DNA of 64,000 nucleotides from DASYKS01 sp031404815 (lineage in GTDB: Bacteria; Acidobacteriota; Thermoanaerobaculia; Multivoradales; UBA5704), in contig JANNIH010000081.1 in assembly GCA_031404815.1 (NCBI GenBank), forward strand, positions 5,653-69,652, in the 5' to 3' direction. Position numbers and translations under genes: made by a program. Each line of letters starts with the position of its first letter. The first letter of the stretch is position 1. Below are positions 1 through 8,584 of the stretch, one piece after another. A model generated the notes under the pieces. It made no database searches. It worked only from the letters and a program-made list of their open reading frames with translations, and had not been told where the DNA came from.

Positions 1-1
1 T

Positions 2-1330
2 CGAACGGACGCCGAGCGACCCCGGGCGTTTCGGGTCGCGCTGTCGGTGCTCTTCATCGCCCTGTTCGGCGCGTGGATCTTCTTGAGTTTCTTTCCCGAA
101 CCGGCGCGCGCCGGAGCGAAGTGGCTGATGACCAACCGGCCGGCCGCCCTGATCGAGAACGAGCGCCTCCGCTGGGCCGGTCTCTGCCTGTTTTCCTGGG
201 TTGCGGTCGCCCTGTTCGGCCTGGCCGCGCGCCTTTCGCGTCGGCATGCCGTCCTCGGTGGTGCCCTCCTGCTTTCGCTCCACGTCGCCTTCCAGCTGTT
301 TTTCTTGGGGCCGCTCTACGCGACCGACGAGGTCGGTCCCTACCTTACGACACCCGCTGCGCTCGCCTTCGTGCCGCCGGGATCGCGGGTGGTCCACGGC
401 TCGTTCCTGAACCTGTTCCACGATGCGAAGATCGAGGGGGGTAACTTTCCCCAGCCGCTCACTCTGTTTCTGGAGCGCCGCGCGTTCGCCGAGCTCTATC
501 CGTTCACCGGCCCGATCCACAAGAGGCGCTTCGAGCTCAACGTGTCGCCCGAAGGGCTCGATTCGTTCCTGACCCGGATGTCCCAAGGGGGGATCAAGAC
601 GGCCAAGGATATCGACCGGGTGCGCCTGCTCGCGGCGTGGGGGGTGAATCGGCTGTTGATCGGCGCGCCGCTCGCGGCGGATGCGGAAAGACAGGTCCGA
701 CGGCTCGCCAAGCTGCCGAGCTTCGGCCGCGAGCTGCTGATCTACGAGATCCCCAATGCCGCCCCCTCCGCCTACTTGGCCACCCGATTGATTGGGGCGC
801 CCCACATGAACAGCGGCTACGCCGCGCTGCTCGCGCCCGACTTCGATCCCCGAAGCGAAGCGGTGGTCGAAGGCAAAGTCGGCTCACAACGGCGCGGCGG
901 CGGCACGGTGCGCATTCTTCGTGACGAATCGGAACGGTTCGTGGCCGAACTCGACTCCCGTGGACCCGGTTTCCTGGTCGTCCAGCGCGCCGACCTGTCG
1001 ATCTATCGGGTGACCCTCGACGGGAAACCCGCGGAGCGCAGGATCGCCAACCTCCAACGTATCGGGATCCCGGTTCCCGCCGGCCGGCACCGGGTCGAGA
1101 TCGAAACCGACCGCCGACCGCTCCACCGCTCGACCGCCGCGGCGCTCGCCGCGCTGCTGCTTCTGCCGCTCCTCGGATGGTTCGGAGGACGGGTGCGGCC
1201 TCCGGTTCAGCCGGAAGTACCGGCCGAGGAAAGTCTCGCGGACGAAGTGGATTCGCCGGTAGAGCTTCCGGAGACCGCGGAGATACCCTCGGACATTCCG
1301 GTCGAAAAACTAGAAAGTGGGGAGCTGTGA
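2..1330 (+). CDS. YfhO-like multi-pass membrane protein, C-terminal part (5' end outside window)
   Basis: The frame is open from base 2 with no stop upstream of the GTG at 47, so the gene begins before the window and 442 codons are visible. The visible part has a first membrane segment (LFIALFGAWIFLSFF), two more hydrophobic helices, a soluble domain of about 270 residues, a last helix (ALAALLLLPLLGWFGG) and an acidic Glu/Pro tail. The segment with PGFLVVQRADLSIYRVTLDG followed by a PAGRHRVEIE turn resembles the extracytoplasmic end of YfhO-family proteins, which are GT-C-like membrane proteins linked to lipid or polymer glycosylation. The substrate cannot be told. The next gene overlaps it by one base (TGATG). 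Confidence 0.6.
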   Translation, partial: RTDAERPRAFRVALSVLFIALFGAWIFLSFFPEPARAGAKWLMTNRPAALIENERLRWAGLCLFSWVAVALFGLAARLSRRHAVLGGALLLSLHVAFQLFFLGPLYATDEVGPYLTTPAALAFVPPGSRVVHGSFLNLFHDAKIEGGNFPQPLTLFLERRAFAELYPFTGPIHKRRFELNVSPEGLDSFLTRMSQGGIKTAKDIDRVRLLAAWGVNRLLIGAPLAADAERQVRRLAKLPSFGRELLIYEIPNAAPSAYLATRLIGAPHMNSGYAALLAPDFDPRSEAVVEGKVGSQRRGGGTVRILRDESERFVAELDSRGPGFLVVQRADLSIYRVTLDGKPAERRIANLQRIGIPVPAGRHRVEIETDRRPLHRSTAAALAALLLLPLLGWFGGRVRPPVQPEVPAEESLADEVDSPVELPETAEIPSDIPVEKLESGEL

Positions 1331-1854
1331 TGAAAAACACGTCCGCCGCATGGATTTTCCTCGGCCTGCTCGCAGGCTGCCGCGCTCCCGCGCCGGAGGC
1401 GACGGAGCCGGCCGTCAGGTCCGATCTCTCTTCCGGACTCGACAGCTCCGCCGTTGAACCGGAGACCACCACACCGGACAAGGTGAAGGCGACGAAGAGC
1501 CTTTCGGGGAGGTTCGTCGGCTTCGAGGCGGGCGACTATCTGCACGGCGTGTTCAGCCAGCCGGACGGCGAGAGGGTGTCGTTCTTCCTCGAGCGCGGGA
1601 TGGAGATTTTTCTCCTCGACCATGCGCAGGAATCGCTGGAGCTGGAGGTTCAAACGCTCGACACCAATATCCCCGAAGCGGGCGGGATCATCGAGATCGA
1701 TCGGCTTCACTCCATTCGGGCGGGCGGCGTGAGCTTTGCCGATTGGTGGAAGACGGCGGAACCGAACTTCGGCAAGCTGCTCGACGAGTATCAGGCAGGA
1801 ATCGAAAAAGCGACGCTCGCGCCGGATTTGGGGGAGACGAGCGACAACCGTTGA
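1330..1854 (+). CDS. putative lipoprotein of unknown function
   Basis: This 174-residue protein starts at the ATG sharing one base with the preceding stop. Its short N-terminus (MKNTSAAWIFLGLLAGC) is a type II signal peptide ending in a lipobox LLAGC, so lipidation at Cys17 and membrane anchoring are expected. A Pro/Glu/Thr-rich linker follows, then a compact domain beginning around GRFVGFEAGDYLHGVF that contains VSFFLERGMEIFLLDH. I recognise no family. Coupling to the YfhO-like gene suggests an envelope role. It converges with rsmI, leaving one base between the two stop codons. Confidence 0.6.
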   Translation: MKNTSAAWIFLGLLAGCRAPAPEATEPAVRSDLSSGLDSSAVEPETTTPDKVKATKSLSGRFVGFEAGDYLHGVFSQPDGERVSFFLERGMEIFLLDHAQESLELEVQTLDTNIPEAGGIIEIDRLHSIRAGGVSFADWWKTAEPNFGKLLDEYQAGIEKATLAPDLGETSDNR

Positions 1855-1855
1855 A

Positions 1856-2575
1856 TCAGACCGACCCGCCCAAAACCAGCACGAACTCACCTTTGAGGCT
1901 CGGCCGGGCGGTAAAGACGACCAGCAGGTGAGAGAGCGGCCCGCGCACGATCTCCTCGTGGAGTTTGGTCAGCTCCCGGCCGATCGCGGCGGGGCGGTCG
2001 CCCAGCTCGGCATGCGCGTCGGCGAGCGAAGCGAGCAGGCGATGCGGCGATTCGAACAGGATGACTGTGTGACCGAGCGCGCCCATCTCGCGGTAGAAGG
2101 TGCGGCGCTTGCCCGAACGAAACGGTGGAAAGCCGGCGAACGTGAACGGGTACGGGGGGAGAGCCGAAGCGACCAACGCCGCAAGGATCGCGGAGGCCCC
2201 GGGGATCGGCTCGATCCTGGCGCCGCGGGCCGCCGCTTCTCGGACGAGCAGAAAGCCGGGGTCGGAGAGGAGCGGGGTGCCCGCGTCGCTCGCCACCGCC
2301 ACCGTGGATCCCCGTTCCAGCTCGGCGAGCAGGCGCGGCAGGCGCTGCCGTTCGTTGTGCTCGTGCAAGGAGACCAGCGGTTTGCGAATGCCGAGATGGG
2401 CGAGCAGCTTGCCGGTCTGCCGGGTGTCCTCGCAGGCGATCAGGTCCGCGCGTTCGAACGCCTCGCGGGCGCGCGCCGAAAGATCTCCGAGGTTGCCGAT
2501 CGGGGTCGAAACCAGCAGCAGCCGACCGGGATACGGCGCATCGGGCGCGCGGGAAGTGTCCGCAGGGGAAGACAT
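1856..2575 (-). CDS. rsmI: 16S rRNA 2'-O-ribose C1402 methyltransferase RsmI
   Basis: RsmI methylates the ribose of C1402 in 16S rRNA with S-adenosylmethionine, in the decoding centre. The family hallmarks are all visible: LLLVSTPIGNLGDLSARA near the start, ACEDTRQTGKLL, the tetrapyrrole-methylase-type SDAGTPLLSDPG loop, PGASAILAAL, and ELTKLHEEIVRG. I chose the ATG at 2575 (MSSPADTS), giving 239 residues; a longer frame runs to 2608 but would overlap the divergent SurA-like gene. Length is slightly short of the usual ~280 because the C-terminal tail is brief. Confidence in identity is high; the exact start is less sure. Confidence 0.93.
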   Translation of the reverse strand: MSSPADTSRAPDAPYPGRLLLVSTPIGNLGDLSARAREAFERADLIACEDTRQTGKLLAHLGIRKPLVSLHEHNERQRLPRLLAELERGSTVAVASDAGTPLLSDPGFLLVREAAARGARIEPIPGASAILAALVASALPPYPFTFAGFPPFRSGKRRTFYREMGALGHTVILFESPHRLLASLADAHAELGDRPAAIGRELTKLHEEIVRGPLSHLLVVFTARPSLKGEFVLVLGGSV

Positions 2576-2601
2576 CGTGGCGGATGCTAGCATCCGCTGC
2601 G

Positions 2602-3321
2602 ATGGCATCGACGATCGCGCGCACTCTCGCCGGATTTCTCCTCGCGGCTTTGCCGGCAGCCGGATTCGGTGCGGCGGTCGGCCCGGTCGCCCGGCTGCTC
2701 GATCGGGTGGTCGCGGTGGTCGACGAAGATCCGATCCTCGCCTCCGACCTAGAGCGGGTGATCGGCCTCGGACTGGTCACCGCCCGAGCGGGCGAAAGCG
2801 CCGACTCGCTCCGCCGCAGGGTACTCGATCAGCTGATCGAGCAAAGGCTGCGCTCACACGAGATCGACCGTTCGGGGTTTGTCGAGGTCCCGGTCGAAGA
2901 GATCGAGCTTCAGATCGGCGAGATCCGCGCCCGCTTTCCCGACGAGGCGGCGTTTTCGCTTCGGCTGACCGAGTTGGGGATGACCCGGGCGACTCTCGCG
3001 CAGTTGGTCGCGCGCCAGATCGCGGTGTTGGTCTACATCGACGAGCGCTTGGGACCGCGGGTGTTCGTGAGCCTCGACGACATTCGGGATTACTACCTTG
3101 CGACCCTCACCCCCGAGCTCGAGAAGCGCGGCGAGAAGGTACCGCCGCTCGACGATGTGCGAGAGCAGATCCGGGCGGTCCTGCGCGAACAGCGCTTGAA
3201 CGTCGAGCTGGCCCGCTGGTCCGAAGAGCTCCGACGCAATTTCGATGTCGAGAGCTTCTACGACGAACCGGTCGACCGTCTGCCGCCGCTCCTGCGCACG
3301 ATCGAAACGCCGCCCGGCTGA
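2602..3321 (+). CDS. SurA-N-like periplasmic chaperone without a PPIase domain
   Basis: The product has a signal peptide (ASTIARTLAGFLLAALPAAGFGA) and then the arrangement typical of SurA N-terminal domains: DRVVAVVDEDPILASDLER, a helical VLDQLIEQRLRSHEI segment, and a closing REQRLNVELARWSEELRR helix. SurA-type proteins escort unfolded outer-membrane proteins through the periplasm. Here the whole protein is about 239 residues and there is no parvulin PPIase domain, so only chaperone activity would be predicted. I prefer the ATG at 2602 because it places the signal peptide at the very N-terminus; an upstream in-frame ATG exists at 2584. It is divergent from rsmI with only about 26 bp between starts. 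Confidence 0.75.
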   Translation: MASTIARTLAGFLLAALPAAGFGAAVGPVARLLDRVVAVVDEDPILASDLERVIGLGLVTARAGESADSLRRRVLDQLIEQRLRSHEIDRSGFVEVPVEEIELQIGEIRARFPDEAAFSLRLTELGMTRATLAQLVARQIAVLVYIDERLGPRVFVSLDDIRDYYLATLTPELEKRGEKVPPLDDVREQIRAVLREQRLNVELARWSEELRRNFDVESFYDEPVDRLPPLLRTIETPPG

Positions 3322-3340
3322 GCGCGACCGCTTCGTCCGC

Positions 3341-5608
3341 TCAAGGGCGGACGCCGACGCTGTAGACCTCTCGGTAGTGGGCCCAGGAGGCGACCACTGC
3401 GGCGAGGTAGGCCCGAGCGGCGGGATCGGTGATCTTGGTCCAGTACTCCTCCGGTTCGGAGGTCGCGCAGTACCCTTGCCAGATCCGCGCCGCTTCCGAA
3501 CCGGCTTCGAGCGCGGTGATCGCCCGATGAACGGAGCCGCGGGCGACCCCCAACTCGGCCCCCAGCTCCGCGGCGACCAAGGGGATCGCGACCTCGGGAC
3601 GTTCCAGATCGTCTGCGGTCGGGCCGGGCAACCCGGCTTGGGCTGCGACTCGAACCTGCCGGGCGAGCAGCGAACCGGCAAGGCCGCGCCCGGCGCCGCG
3701 CACCAGGCTGGGATCGAATCGGCTCTCCTCGCGCAAGATCGCCGCGAGCAGCAGCGGATCGACGCCACGCCGCGGCCCTTCGCGACGCAACAGATCGGCG
3801 TACGGAAAGGGATAGAGCAGACGGCGCAGAGCGAGGGGCAGGAGCGGCTCGGGAAGATTAATGGGTACCCTTGCGCGCACCCCTTCGGCCAGCGCGATCG
3901 AACGGCGCGTATGCCCGACCCTGGCGAGTTCCTGAGCGGCGGTGAACGCCAAATCCGGGTCGTTCGGTGGAAAGAGGTCCGGGGCCGCAACGCCGCCATC
4001 GGTCCAAATCCCTAAGCCGAGGAGCATCACCTCGGCGCGGAAGCGCCCATGGGTCGAGGCCGGGCTCCAGACCGGCCAGCGCTCGACCGGCACCCGAGTC
4101 AACCTCAGAAACGGCGCCGCCTCTCGGTCGGCGAGCAGGACTTTGGCCAGCCGCCCCCGAGCGGAGCGGCCGAGCGGATTTCTGTCGCCCAAAATCAGCC
4201 AAGCTCCCAGCAAGTCGGCCGGCTTTCCCGTTTCGGCCATCCGTTGGGCGAGAATCGTCGCCGTGGGCGCGAGGCCCGGTCCCGCCAAGCGGCGGCGGGC
4301 GCCTTCCGCGAGCAGGTGGTACGGGTCGATCCGGAGCACCTCCAAATAGGCGTTCACTTTGGCCTGCGGGCTGCCCGAGAGCTCGATAGACCGCGCGCGC
4401 CAGTAGGCGAATTCGATCGGTTCGCCGACCGCACCCGGTCCGCCCAGCCAAGCGCGAGCCCGGTCGCCGCGGCCGCGGACGAGATCCGACGCCGCGAGAA
4501 ACAACGCCGCCCGAGCGGCTTCGCCGCGCCAAGCGGGGCGTGCGGCGAGGCGCGCGAGCAGGTTGCCCGCGGTCGCCTCGTCGCCGGATCGCGCCGCGAG
4601 CCGGAGCGCCGCAGCGTAGGCCGCAGCCGTCTGCGCTCCGTCCGGATCGGCGGCCGCCGCCGCGAGATAGCGCCCCATCGCCATCTGCGCCTGACCGCGC
4701 GCTTCGAAGCCACGCCCTTGATCGAAGCGCGCCTCTGCGCGGGACGAAGCGCCGCCCGCCTGATGCGCCGCGATTTCGAGCTGGGCGATCGCCGGGTCGT
4801 ATTGCCCGGCCTGGAGCTGAACCCTTCCGAGCGAGACCGCCGCCGCCGACTGGTCGCGGCGCGAAGCCGAGAACCCGGCGCGGCGCAACGAGAGGATCGC
4901 CCGCTCGAACTCTCCGCCCAACGCGAGCACCAGGCCGGAAAGGAGCGCGGAGCGCCCGCGGGGAGCGGCTTGGATTTCGCCGAGATCGGCGAGGCGCTGG
5001 GCCGCAGCGAACGCCCAGTCGTCGATCGTCGACTCATCGAGAAGATCGACCAGAAGGCTGCGGCCGAGTTCGGTATCTCCCGCGCGGAAGGCACAATCGG
5101 CGCGGGCGAGCTGGAGCGCCCGCCGCTCGGGCGGCGCGAAGGCGAGGAGCGTGATCGCCTTGAGCAATCGACAGTCGCCCCCTTGCTCCAAGCTGCGCTG
5201 GAACAGCCGGACCGCTCTCTGAGCCAGGGGCGATCGGGCTTCCTGTGCGGCCACCGCGGCGAGCAAGCCGGCGGCCACCTCCGGATGCCCCGCACGCATT
5301 TGGCCGAGCGCGAGCCGATACCGACCATATGCGGCGAGCGCAGGGGCCTCGATCATCGCCGCCGCGAACGCTTCCCCGGCACGCCGCTCATCGCCCAGTC
5401 CTTCGAGCAGATGGCCGCGAAGATAGGAGAGGCCGAGTTCGCGCGCGAGCGGTGGCCGGCTCGCGAGCTCGCGATCGACCCGGGTCAAGGCGTCGCGATC
5501 CCGCCCGACCCGCTGCAGCTCGACCAACTGCGGTCGGGGATCCGGACCAGCCGAACCACCCGACAGGGCCAATGCGAAAGTGGCAACGAAGAAAGGCGCG
5601 TTCAGCAT
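3341..5608 (-). CDS. divergent soluble lytic transglycosylase (Slt-type)
   Basis: A 755-residue exported protein with an N-terminal signal (MLNAPFFVATFALALSGGSA), a long alpha-helical solenoid of TPR-like pairs (about residues 30-560), and a C-terminal goose-lysozyme-like domain. The catalytic Glu is visible in LREESRFDPS (Glu about residue 628), and the last motif EEYWTKITDPAARAYLAAVV matches the Slt family end. Slt enzymes cleave the MurNAc-GlcNAc bond of peptidoglycan with anhydro-ring formation. The central motifs are poor: the usual AGAxGLMQ is GAGRGLAGSLLA and the AYNAGP motif is replaced by ITALEAGSEAARIW. Activity may therefore be altered. It lies 59 bp downstream of murA on the same strand. 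Confidence 0.72.
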   Translation of the reverse strand: MLNAPFFVATFALALSGGSAGPDPRPQLVELQRVGRDRDALTRVDRELASRPPLARELGLSYLRGHLLEGLGDERRAGEAFAAAMIEAPALAAYGRYRLALGQMRAGHPEVAAGLLAAVAAQEARSPLAQRAVRLFQRSLEQGGDCRLLKAITLLAFAPPERRALQLARADCAFRAGDTELGRSLLVDLLDESTIDDWAFAAAQRLADLGEIQAAPRGRSALLSGLVLALGGEFERAILSLRRAGFSASRRDQSAAAVSLGRVQLQAGQYDPAIAQLEIAAHQAGGASSRAEARFDQGRGFEARGQAQMAMGRYLAAAAADPDGAQTAAAYAAALRLAARSGDEATAGNLLARLAARPAWRGEAARAALFLAASDLVRGRGDRARAWLGGPGAVGEPIEFAYWRARSIELSGSPQAKVNAYLEVLRIDPYHLLAEGARRRLAGPGLAPTATILAQRMAETGKPADLLGAWLILGDRNPLGRSARGRLAKVLLADREAAPFLRLTRVPVERWPVWSPASTHGRFRAEVMLLGLGIWTDGGVAAPDLFPPNDPDLAFTAAQELARVGHTRRSIALAEGVRARVPINLPEPLLPLALRRLLYPFPYADLLRREGPRRGVDPLLLAAILREESRFDPSLVRGAGRGLAGSLLARQVRVAAQAGLPGPTADDLERPEVAIPLVAAELGAELGVARGSVHRAITALEAGSEAARIWQGYCATSEPEEYWTKITDPAARAYLAAVVASWAHYREVYSVGVRP

Positions 5609-5667
5609 GGTCGGTCGAGTCGGTGAAGTTCGCTCCCGAGGGGGTTGTGGTGCGAGAGGCGCTCGTT

Positions 5668-6948
5668 TCAGGGTGTTTGCGGCCCGGCGATCCGCTCCAC
5701 CCGCGCTCCGAGGGCACGGAGTTTCTCTTCCATCGCTTCGTACCCGCGGTCCAGGTGATAGATCCGCTCGACGATCGTTTCGCCGTCGGCGACCAGGCCG
5801 GCGAGCACCAGGCAGGCCGAGGCGCGCAGATCGGTGGCCATGACGTTGGCGCCGGCGAGCGGCGTCGGTCCCTTGACGCGCACGTCCCGCCCCTCGACGT
5901 GCAAGTCGGCCCCCATGCGCATCAGCTCGGGGACGTGCTGAAAACGGTTCTCGAACACGCTTTCGCGGACGGTGGCTGCGCCCTCGGCCTGAGTCATCAA
6001 GGCCAGGTACTGGGCTTGGAGATCGGTCGGAAATCCAGGGTGCGGTGCGGTTTCGATATCCGCCGCCTGAAGCGGGCCGTCGGCGCGGACGCGGATTCCG
6101 TCCGGCCCCAAGGCCACCGCGGCACCGATCCGGTCGAGCTGTTCGAGGAGCGGTGCGAGAGCGGCCGAATCGGCACCCTGAAGCGTCACATCGCCGCCGG
6201 TGAGCGCGGCGCCGATCAAATAGGTACCCCCTTCGATCCGATCCGAGATCACCTCGTGCTCGGCGCCGTGAAGCTCGTCGACGCCCTCGATCTCGATCGT
6301 TTCCGAGCCCTCGCCGTCGATCTTGGCGCCCATCGCGCGAAGCAGGTGTGCCAGATCGACCACTTCAGGCTCGCGGGCGCAGTTGTCGAGCACGGTGGTG
6401 CCGCGGGCGAAGCAGGCGGCCATCAAGAGGTTCTCGGTGCCGGTGACCGTCGCGACATCGAAACGGAAACGGGCGCCGGTCAGCCGGGCGCAGCTCGCTT
6501 CGACGTAGCCATGCTCGAGATGAACGCGAGCACCGAGCGCCTCCAAACCTTTGAGGTGCTGGTCGATCGGGCGGACGCCGATTGCGCATCCGCCAGGGAG
6601 CGAAACCCGCGCCCGGCCGAACCGAGAGAGCAACGGGCCGAGCACGAGAACGCCCGCCCGCATGGTTTTGACCAGATCGTAAGGGGCCTCGACCGGCGGC
6701 AAACCGGGCGCCGCGGTCCGTTCGAGCACCAGCTCGCCTCCCACACCGATTTCACTCGCTCCGACTCCCAAGTGCTCAAGCAGCCGGAGCATGGTGCGGA
6801 TGTCGCGCACGCGCGGCATCCGAGTGAAGCGGATCGGTGAATCGGTGAGCAGGGCGGCGGCGAGCGCCGGCAGCGCAGCGTTCTTGGCACCGCTCGCGCG
6901 CACCCGGCCTAGGAGCCGCGTCGGTCCGATGATGCGGAATCTGTCCAT
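5668..6948 (-). CDS. murA: UDP-N-acetylglucosamine 1-carboxyvinyltransferase MurA
   Basis: MurA transfers enolpyruvate from PEP to UDP-GlcNAc, the first committed step of peptidoglycan synthesis in the cytoplasm. The 426-residue product has normal length and the family signatures: ASGAKNAALPALAAALL near residue 20, MRAGVLVLGPLLSRFG near 96, and the active-site loop LPGGCAIGVRPIDQHL with Cys121. Cys at this position is the residue alkylated by fosfomycin, so sensitivity to that drug would be predicted as far as the target goes. It sits between prmC and the transglycosylase on the minus strand, probably co-transcribed. Confidence 0.96.
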   Translation of the reverse strand: MDRFRIIGPTRLLGRVRASGAKNAALPALAAALLTDSPIRFTRMPRVRDIRTMLRLLEHLGVGASEIGVGGELVLERTAAPGLPPVEAPYDLVKTMRAGVLVLGPLLSRFGRARVSLPGGCAIGVRPIDQHLKGLEALGARVHLEHGYVEASCARLTGARFRFDVATVTGTENLLMAACFARGTTVLDNCAREPEVVDLAHLLRAMGAKIDGEGSETIEIEGVDELHGAEHEVISDRIEGGTYLIGAALTGGDVTLQGADSAALAPLLEQLDRIGAAVALGPDGIRVRADGPLQAADIETAPHPGFPTDLQAQYLALMTQAEGAATVRESVFENRFQHVPELMRMGADLHVEGRDVRVKGPTPLAGANVMATDLRASACLVLAGLVADGETIVERIYHLDRGYEAMEEKLRALGARVERIAGPQTP

Positions 6949-7064
6949 GATCGAGTTCGCTCCGGCTTCCGCCTGGTTCTACTGTTGCGATGTTTTGCGC
7001 CCGTTTGGCTCGCGCCGGATCGGCCTCGCGAAATGTGTCGCCTGCAAGCCCGGCGCCTGGCCTT

Positions 7065-7910
7065 TTAGCGGCGGGCGAGCACTGCGATGCGCGGAATGCC
7101 GGCGTAGTCGGCCTCTGCCGCGACCAGATCGAACCCGGCCGACCCGGCCGCCGATTCGACGGCGTCGAGCTGGCCGCGCCCGATCTCGAGCAAAACCCGA
7201 ACGCCGGCGCGCAAATCCGCAGCCGCGGCGAGCAGGCGGGCGATCGTCTCCACCCCCCCTCCACCGGGCGGAAAGAGTGCCAGGTGGGGCTCGAAATTGC
7301 AAACCTCCGGTGACATGAGGGCAGCCTCGTTGCGATCGACATACGGCGGGTTGCTGACCAGCAGGTCGATCCTCTCAGGCATGATTCCCGCGAGGAGATC
7401 GGTGTGTACCAGCCGCACCCGACCGAGGGCACTGTGGCGTGCCGCGTTGGCCCGGGCCACACCGAGCGCTCCGGCCGAAAGGTCGGTGGCGATGATCCGG
7501 GCGGAGGGGAGCTCACAGGCGAGGGTCACCGCGATGCATCCTGAGCCGACGCCCACCTCCAGAATGCGAGGGCGTGGCGGGAGCGGCAGCCCGAGCGCCG
7601 TTTCGATCAGATGCTCGGTCTCGGGGCGTGGAATCAACACTCGGCGATCGACCCGAAAGAGCCGGCCGTAAAACTCCCGCTCGCCGAACAGGTAGGCGAC
7701 CGGCTCGCCACCCGCCCGGCGTTCGATCCAATCTCGGTACTGCGCCGCGGCCGCAGGTTCGACCGGCCGCTCGTCGCGCGCCAGGACCTGCGCCTCGGAA
7801 AGCCCGAGTGCGCGACCGAGCAGGAGCGCCGCCTCGCGCGGCGGCGGAGCGAAAGGCGCCGCGGTCAGCCGCGCTTTGCCCGCAAAAAGAAGCTCTCCGA
7901 TGGTCGCCAT
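7065..7910 (-). CDS. prmC: peptide chain release factor N5-glutamine methyltransferase PrmC (HemK)
   Basis: PrmC methylates the glutamine of the GGQ motif in release factors RF1 and RF2. The 281-residue sequence shows the N-terminal helical domain, the PETEHLIETAL segment (about residue 96), the SAM-binding EVGVGSGCIAV (118-128), and the catalytic NPPY tetrad in LLVSNPPYVDR (187-190). Length is normal. About 116 bp separate it from murA and 63 bp from the NYN-domain gene upstream, all on the minus strand. There is no prfA gene beside it here. Confidence 0.94.
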   Translation of the reverse strand: MATIGELLFAGKARLTAAPFAPPPREAALLLGRALGLSEAQVLARDERPVEPAAAAQYRDWIERRAGGEPVAYLFGEREFYGRLFRVDRRVLIPRPETEHLIETALGLPLPPRPRILEVGVGSGCIAVTLACELPSARIIATDLSAGALGVARANAARHSALGRVRLVHTDLLAGIMPERIDLLVSNPPYVDRNEAALMSPEVCNFEPHLALFPPGGGGVETIARLLAAAADLRAGVRVLLEIGRGQLDAVESAAGSAGFDLVAAEADYAGIPRIAVLARR

Positions 7911-7973
7911 TCCAGCGGAGTCTATGGCCGGGAGGAAAGCGGCCGGGTACGCCGTCCCGGATCGCCGCTCGTC

Positions 7974-8498
7974 CTACTCATCCCGCTCAGGTGGCCCGTC
8001 GTCCTTCTCGTCCTCGCCACTGCCAAACACGGCCTTCCAGTGGGCTTGGTCGCTGCCGCTCGGGTGGGGCTTGTCCGCGCCATCGCGCGCCGAAACTCGG
8101 CGGCTCGGGGGTCGGTGCCCTCCGGGCCGGGCCAGGACGCGGCGGGCGAGCGCGGAGGAAAGCTGCGTCGTAGAGCCGAGTTCGCGACAGGCGCGGGCGA
8201 GCGCAGCATCGTTGGTGACCACGATCCAGGCTTTCGGATTCGCTCGAACGCGCGCCAAAATTGCGTCGTCTGCCGAGCGCGGGGCCGCGAACTCGACCGC
8301 CATCCGGCCATAGTGGGTCGCTACATCCGGACGCACAGCGCCGTCGAACACCACGATCATCCGACCACGGTCCGAGCGCTCGCGGGCCCAGGGGAGGAGC
8401 CAGGCAACCACCGCCCGCGCGTCGCGCGCGCCGGCTCGCCCTCCTCCCACGCCACCGAGCACGCCACCGAGATTGCTGCCGTCGATCAGATAGGACAC
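7974..8498 (-). CDS. NYN (PIN-like) domain RNA-binding/ribonuclease protein, YacP-like
   Basis: The 174-residue product starts with MSYLIDGSNLGG, the first acidic motif of NYN/YacP-type PIN-like nucleases. It continues with MIVVFDGAVRPDVA and ADDAILARVRANPKAWIVVTNDAALARACRELG, which holds the second acidic cluster and the T-N-D motif. Such proteins are thought to act on RNA, and YacP (Rae1) cleaves mRNA on the ribosome. A charged C-terminal tail (SGEDEKDDGPPERDE) may be disordered. It is the first gene of the minus-strand run toward prmC and murA. Confidence 0.7.
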   Translation of the reverse strand: MSYLIDGSNLGGVLGGVGGGRAGARDARAVVAWLLPWARERSDRGRMIVVFDGAVRPDVATHYGRMAVEFAAPRSADDAILARVRANPKAWIVVTNDAALARACRELGSTTQLSSALARRVLARPGGHRPPSRRVSARDGADKPHPSGSDQAHWKAVFGSGEDEKDDGPPERDE

Positions 8499-8584
8499 GA
8501 AAACCTCCCGGATGAAACCGGTCGGGAGGTCCCCATGCTAATGTCGTGCCGGTCCAATTTGGCTGGCTTGAAGGGTAGATCCCA

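Noticed and set aside
4049..5626. A 525-codon plus-strand frame opposite the transglycosylase
   Set aside because: Arg/Pro/Ala-rich shadow without domains; the minus-strand frame has a signal peptide and the Slt catalytic motif.
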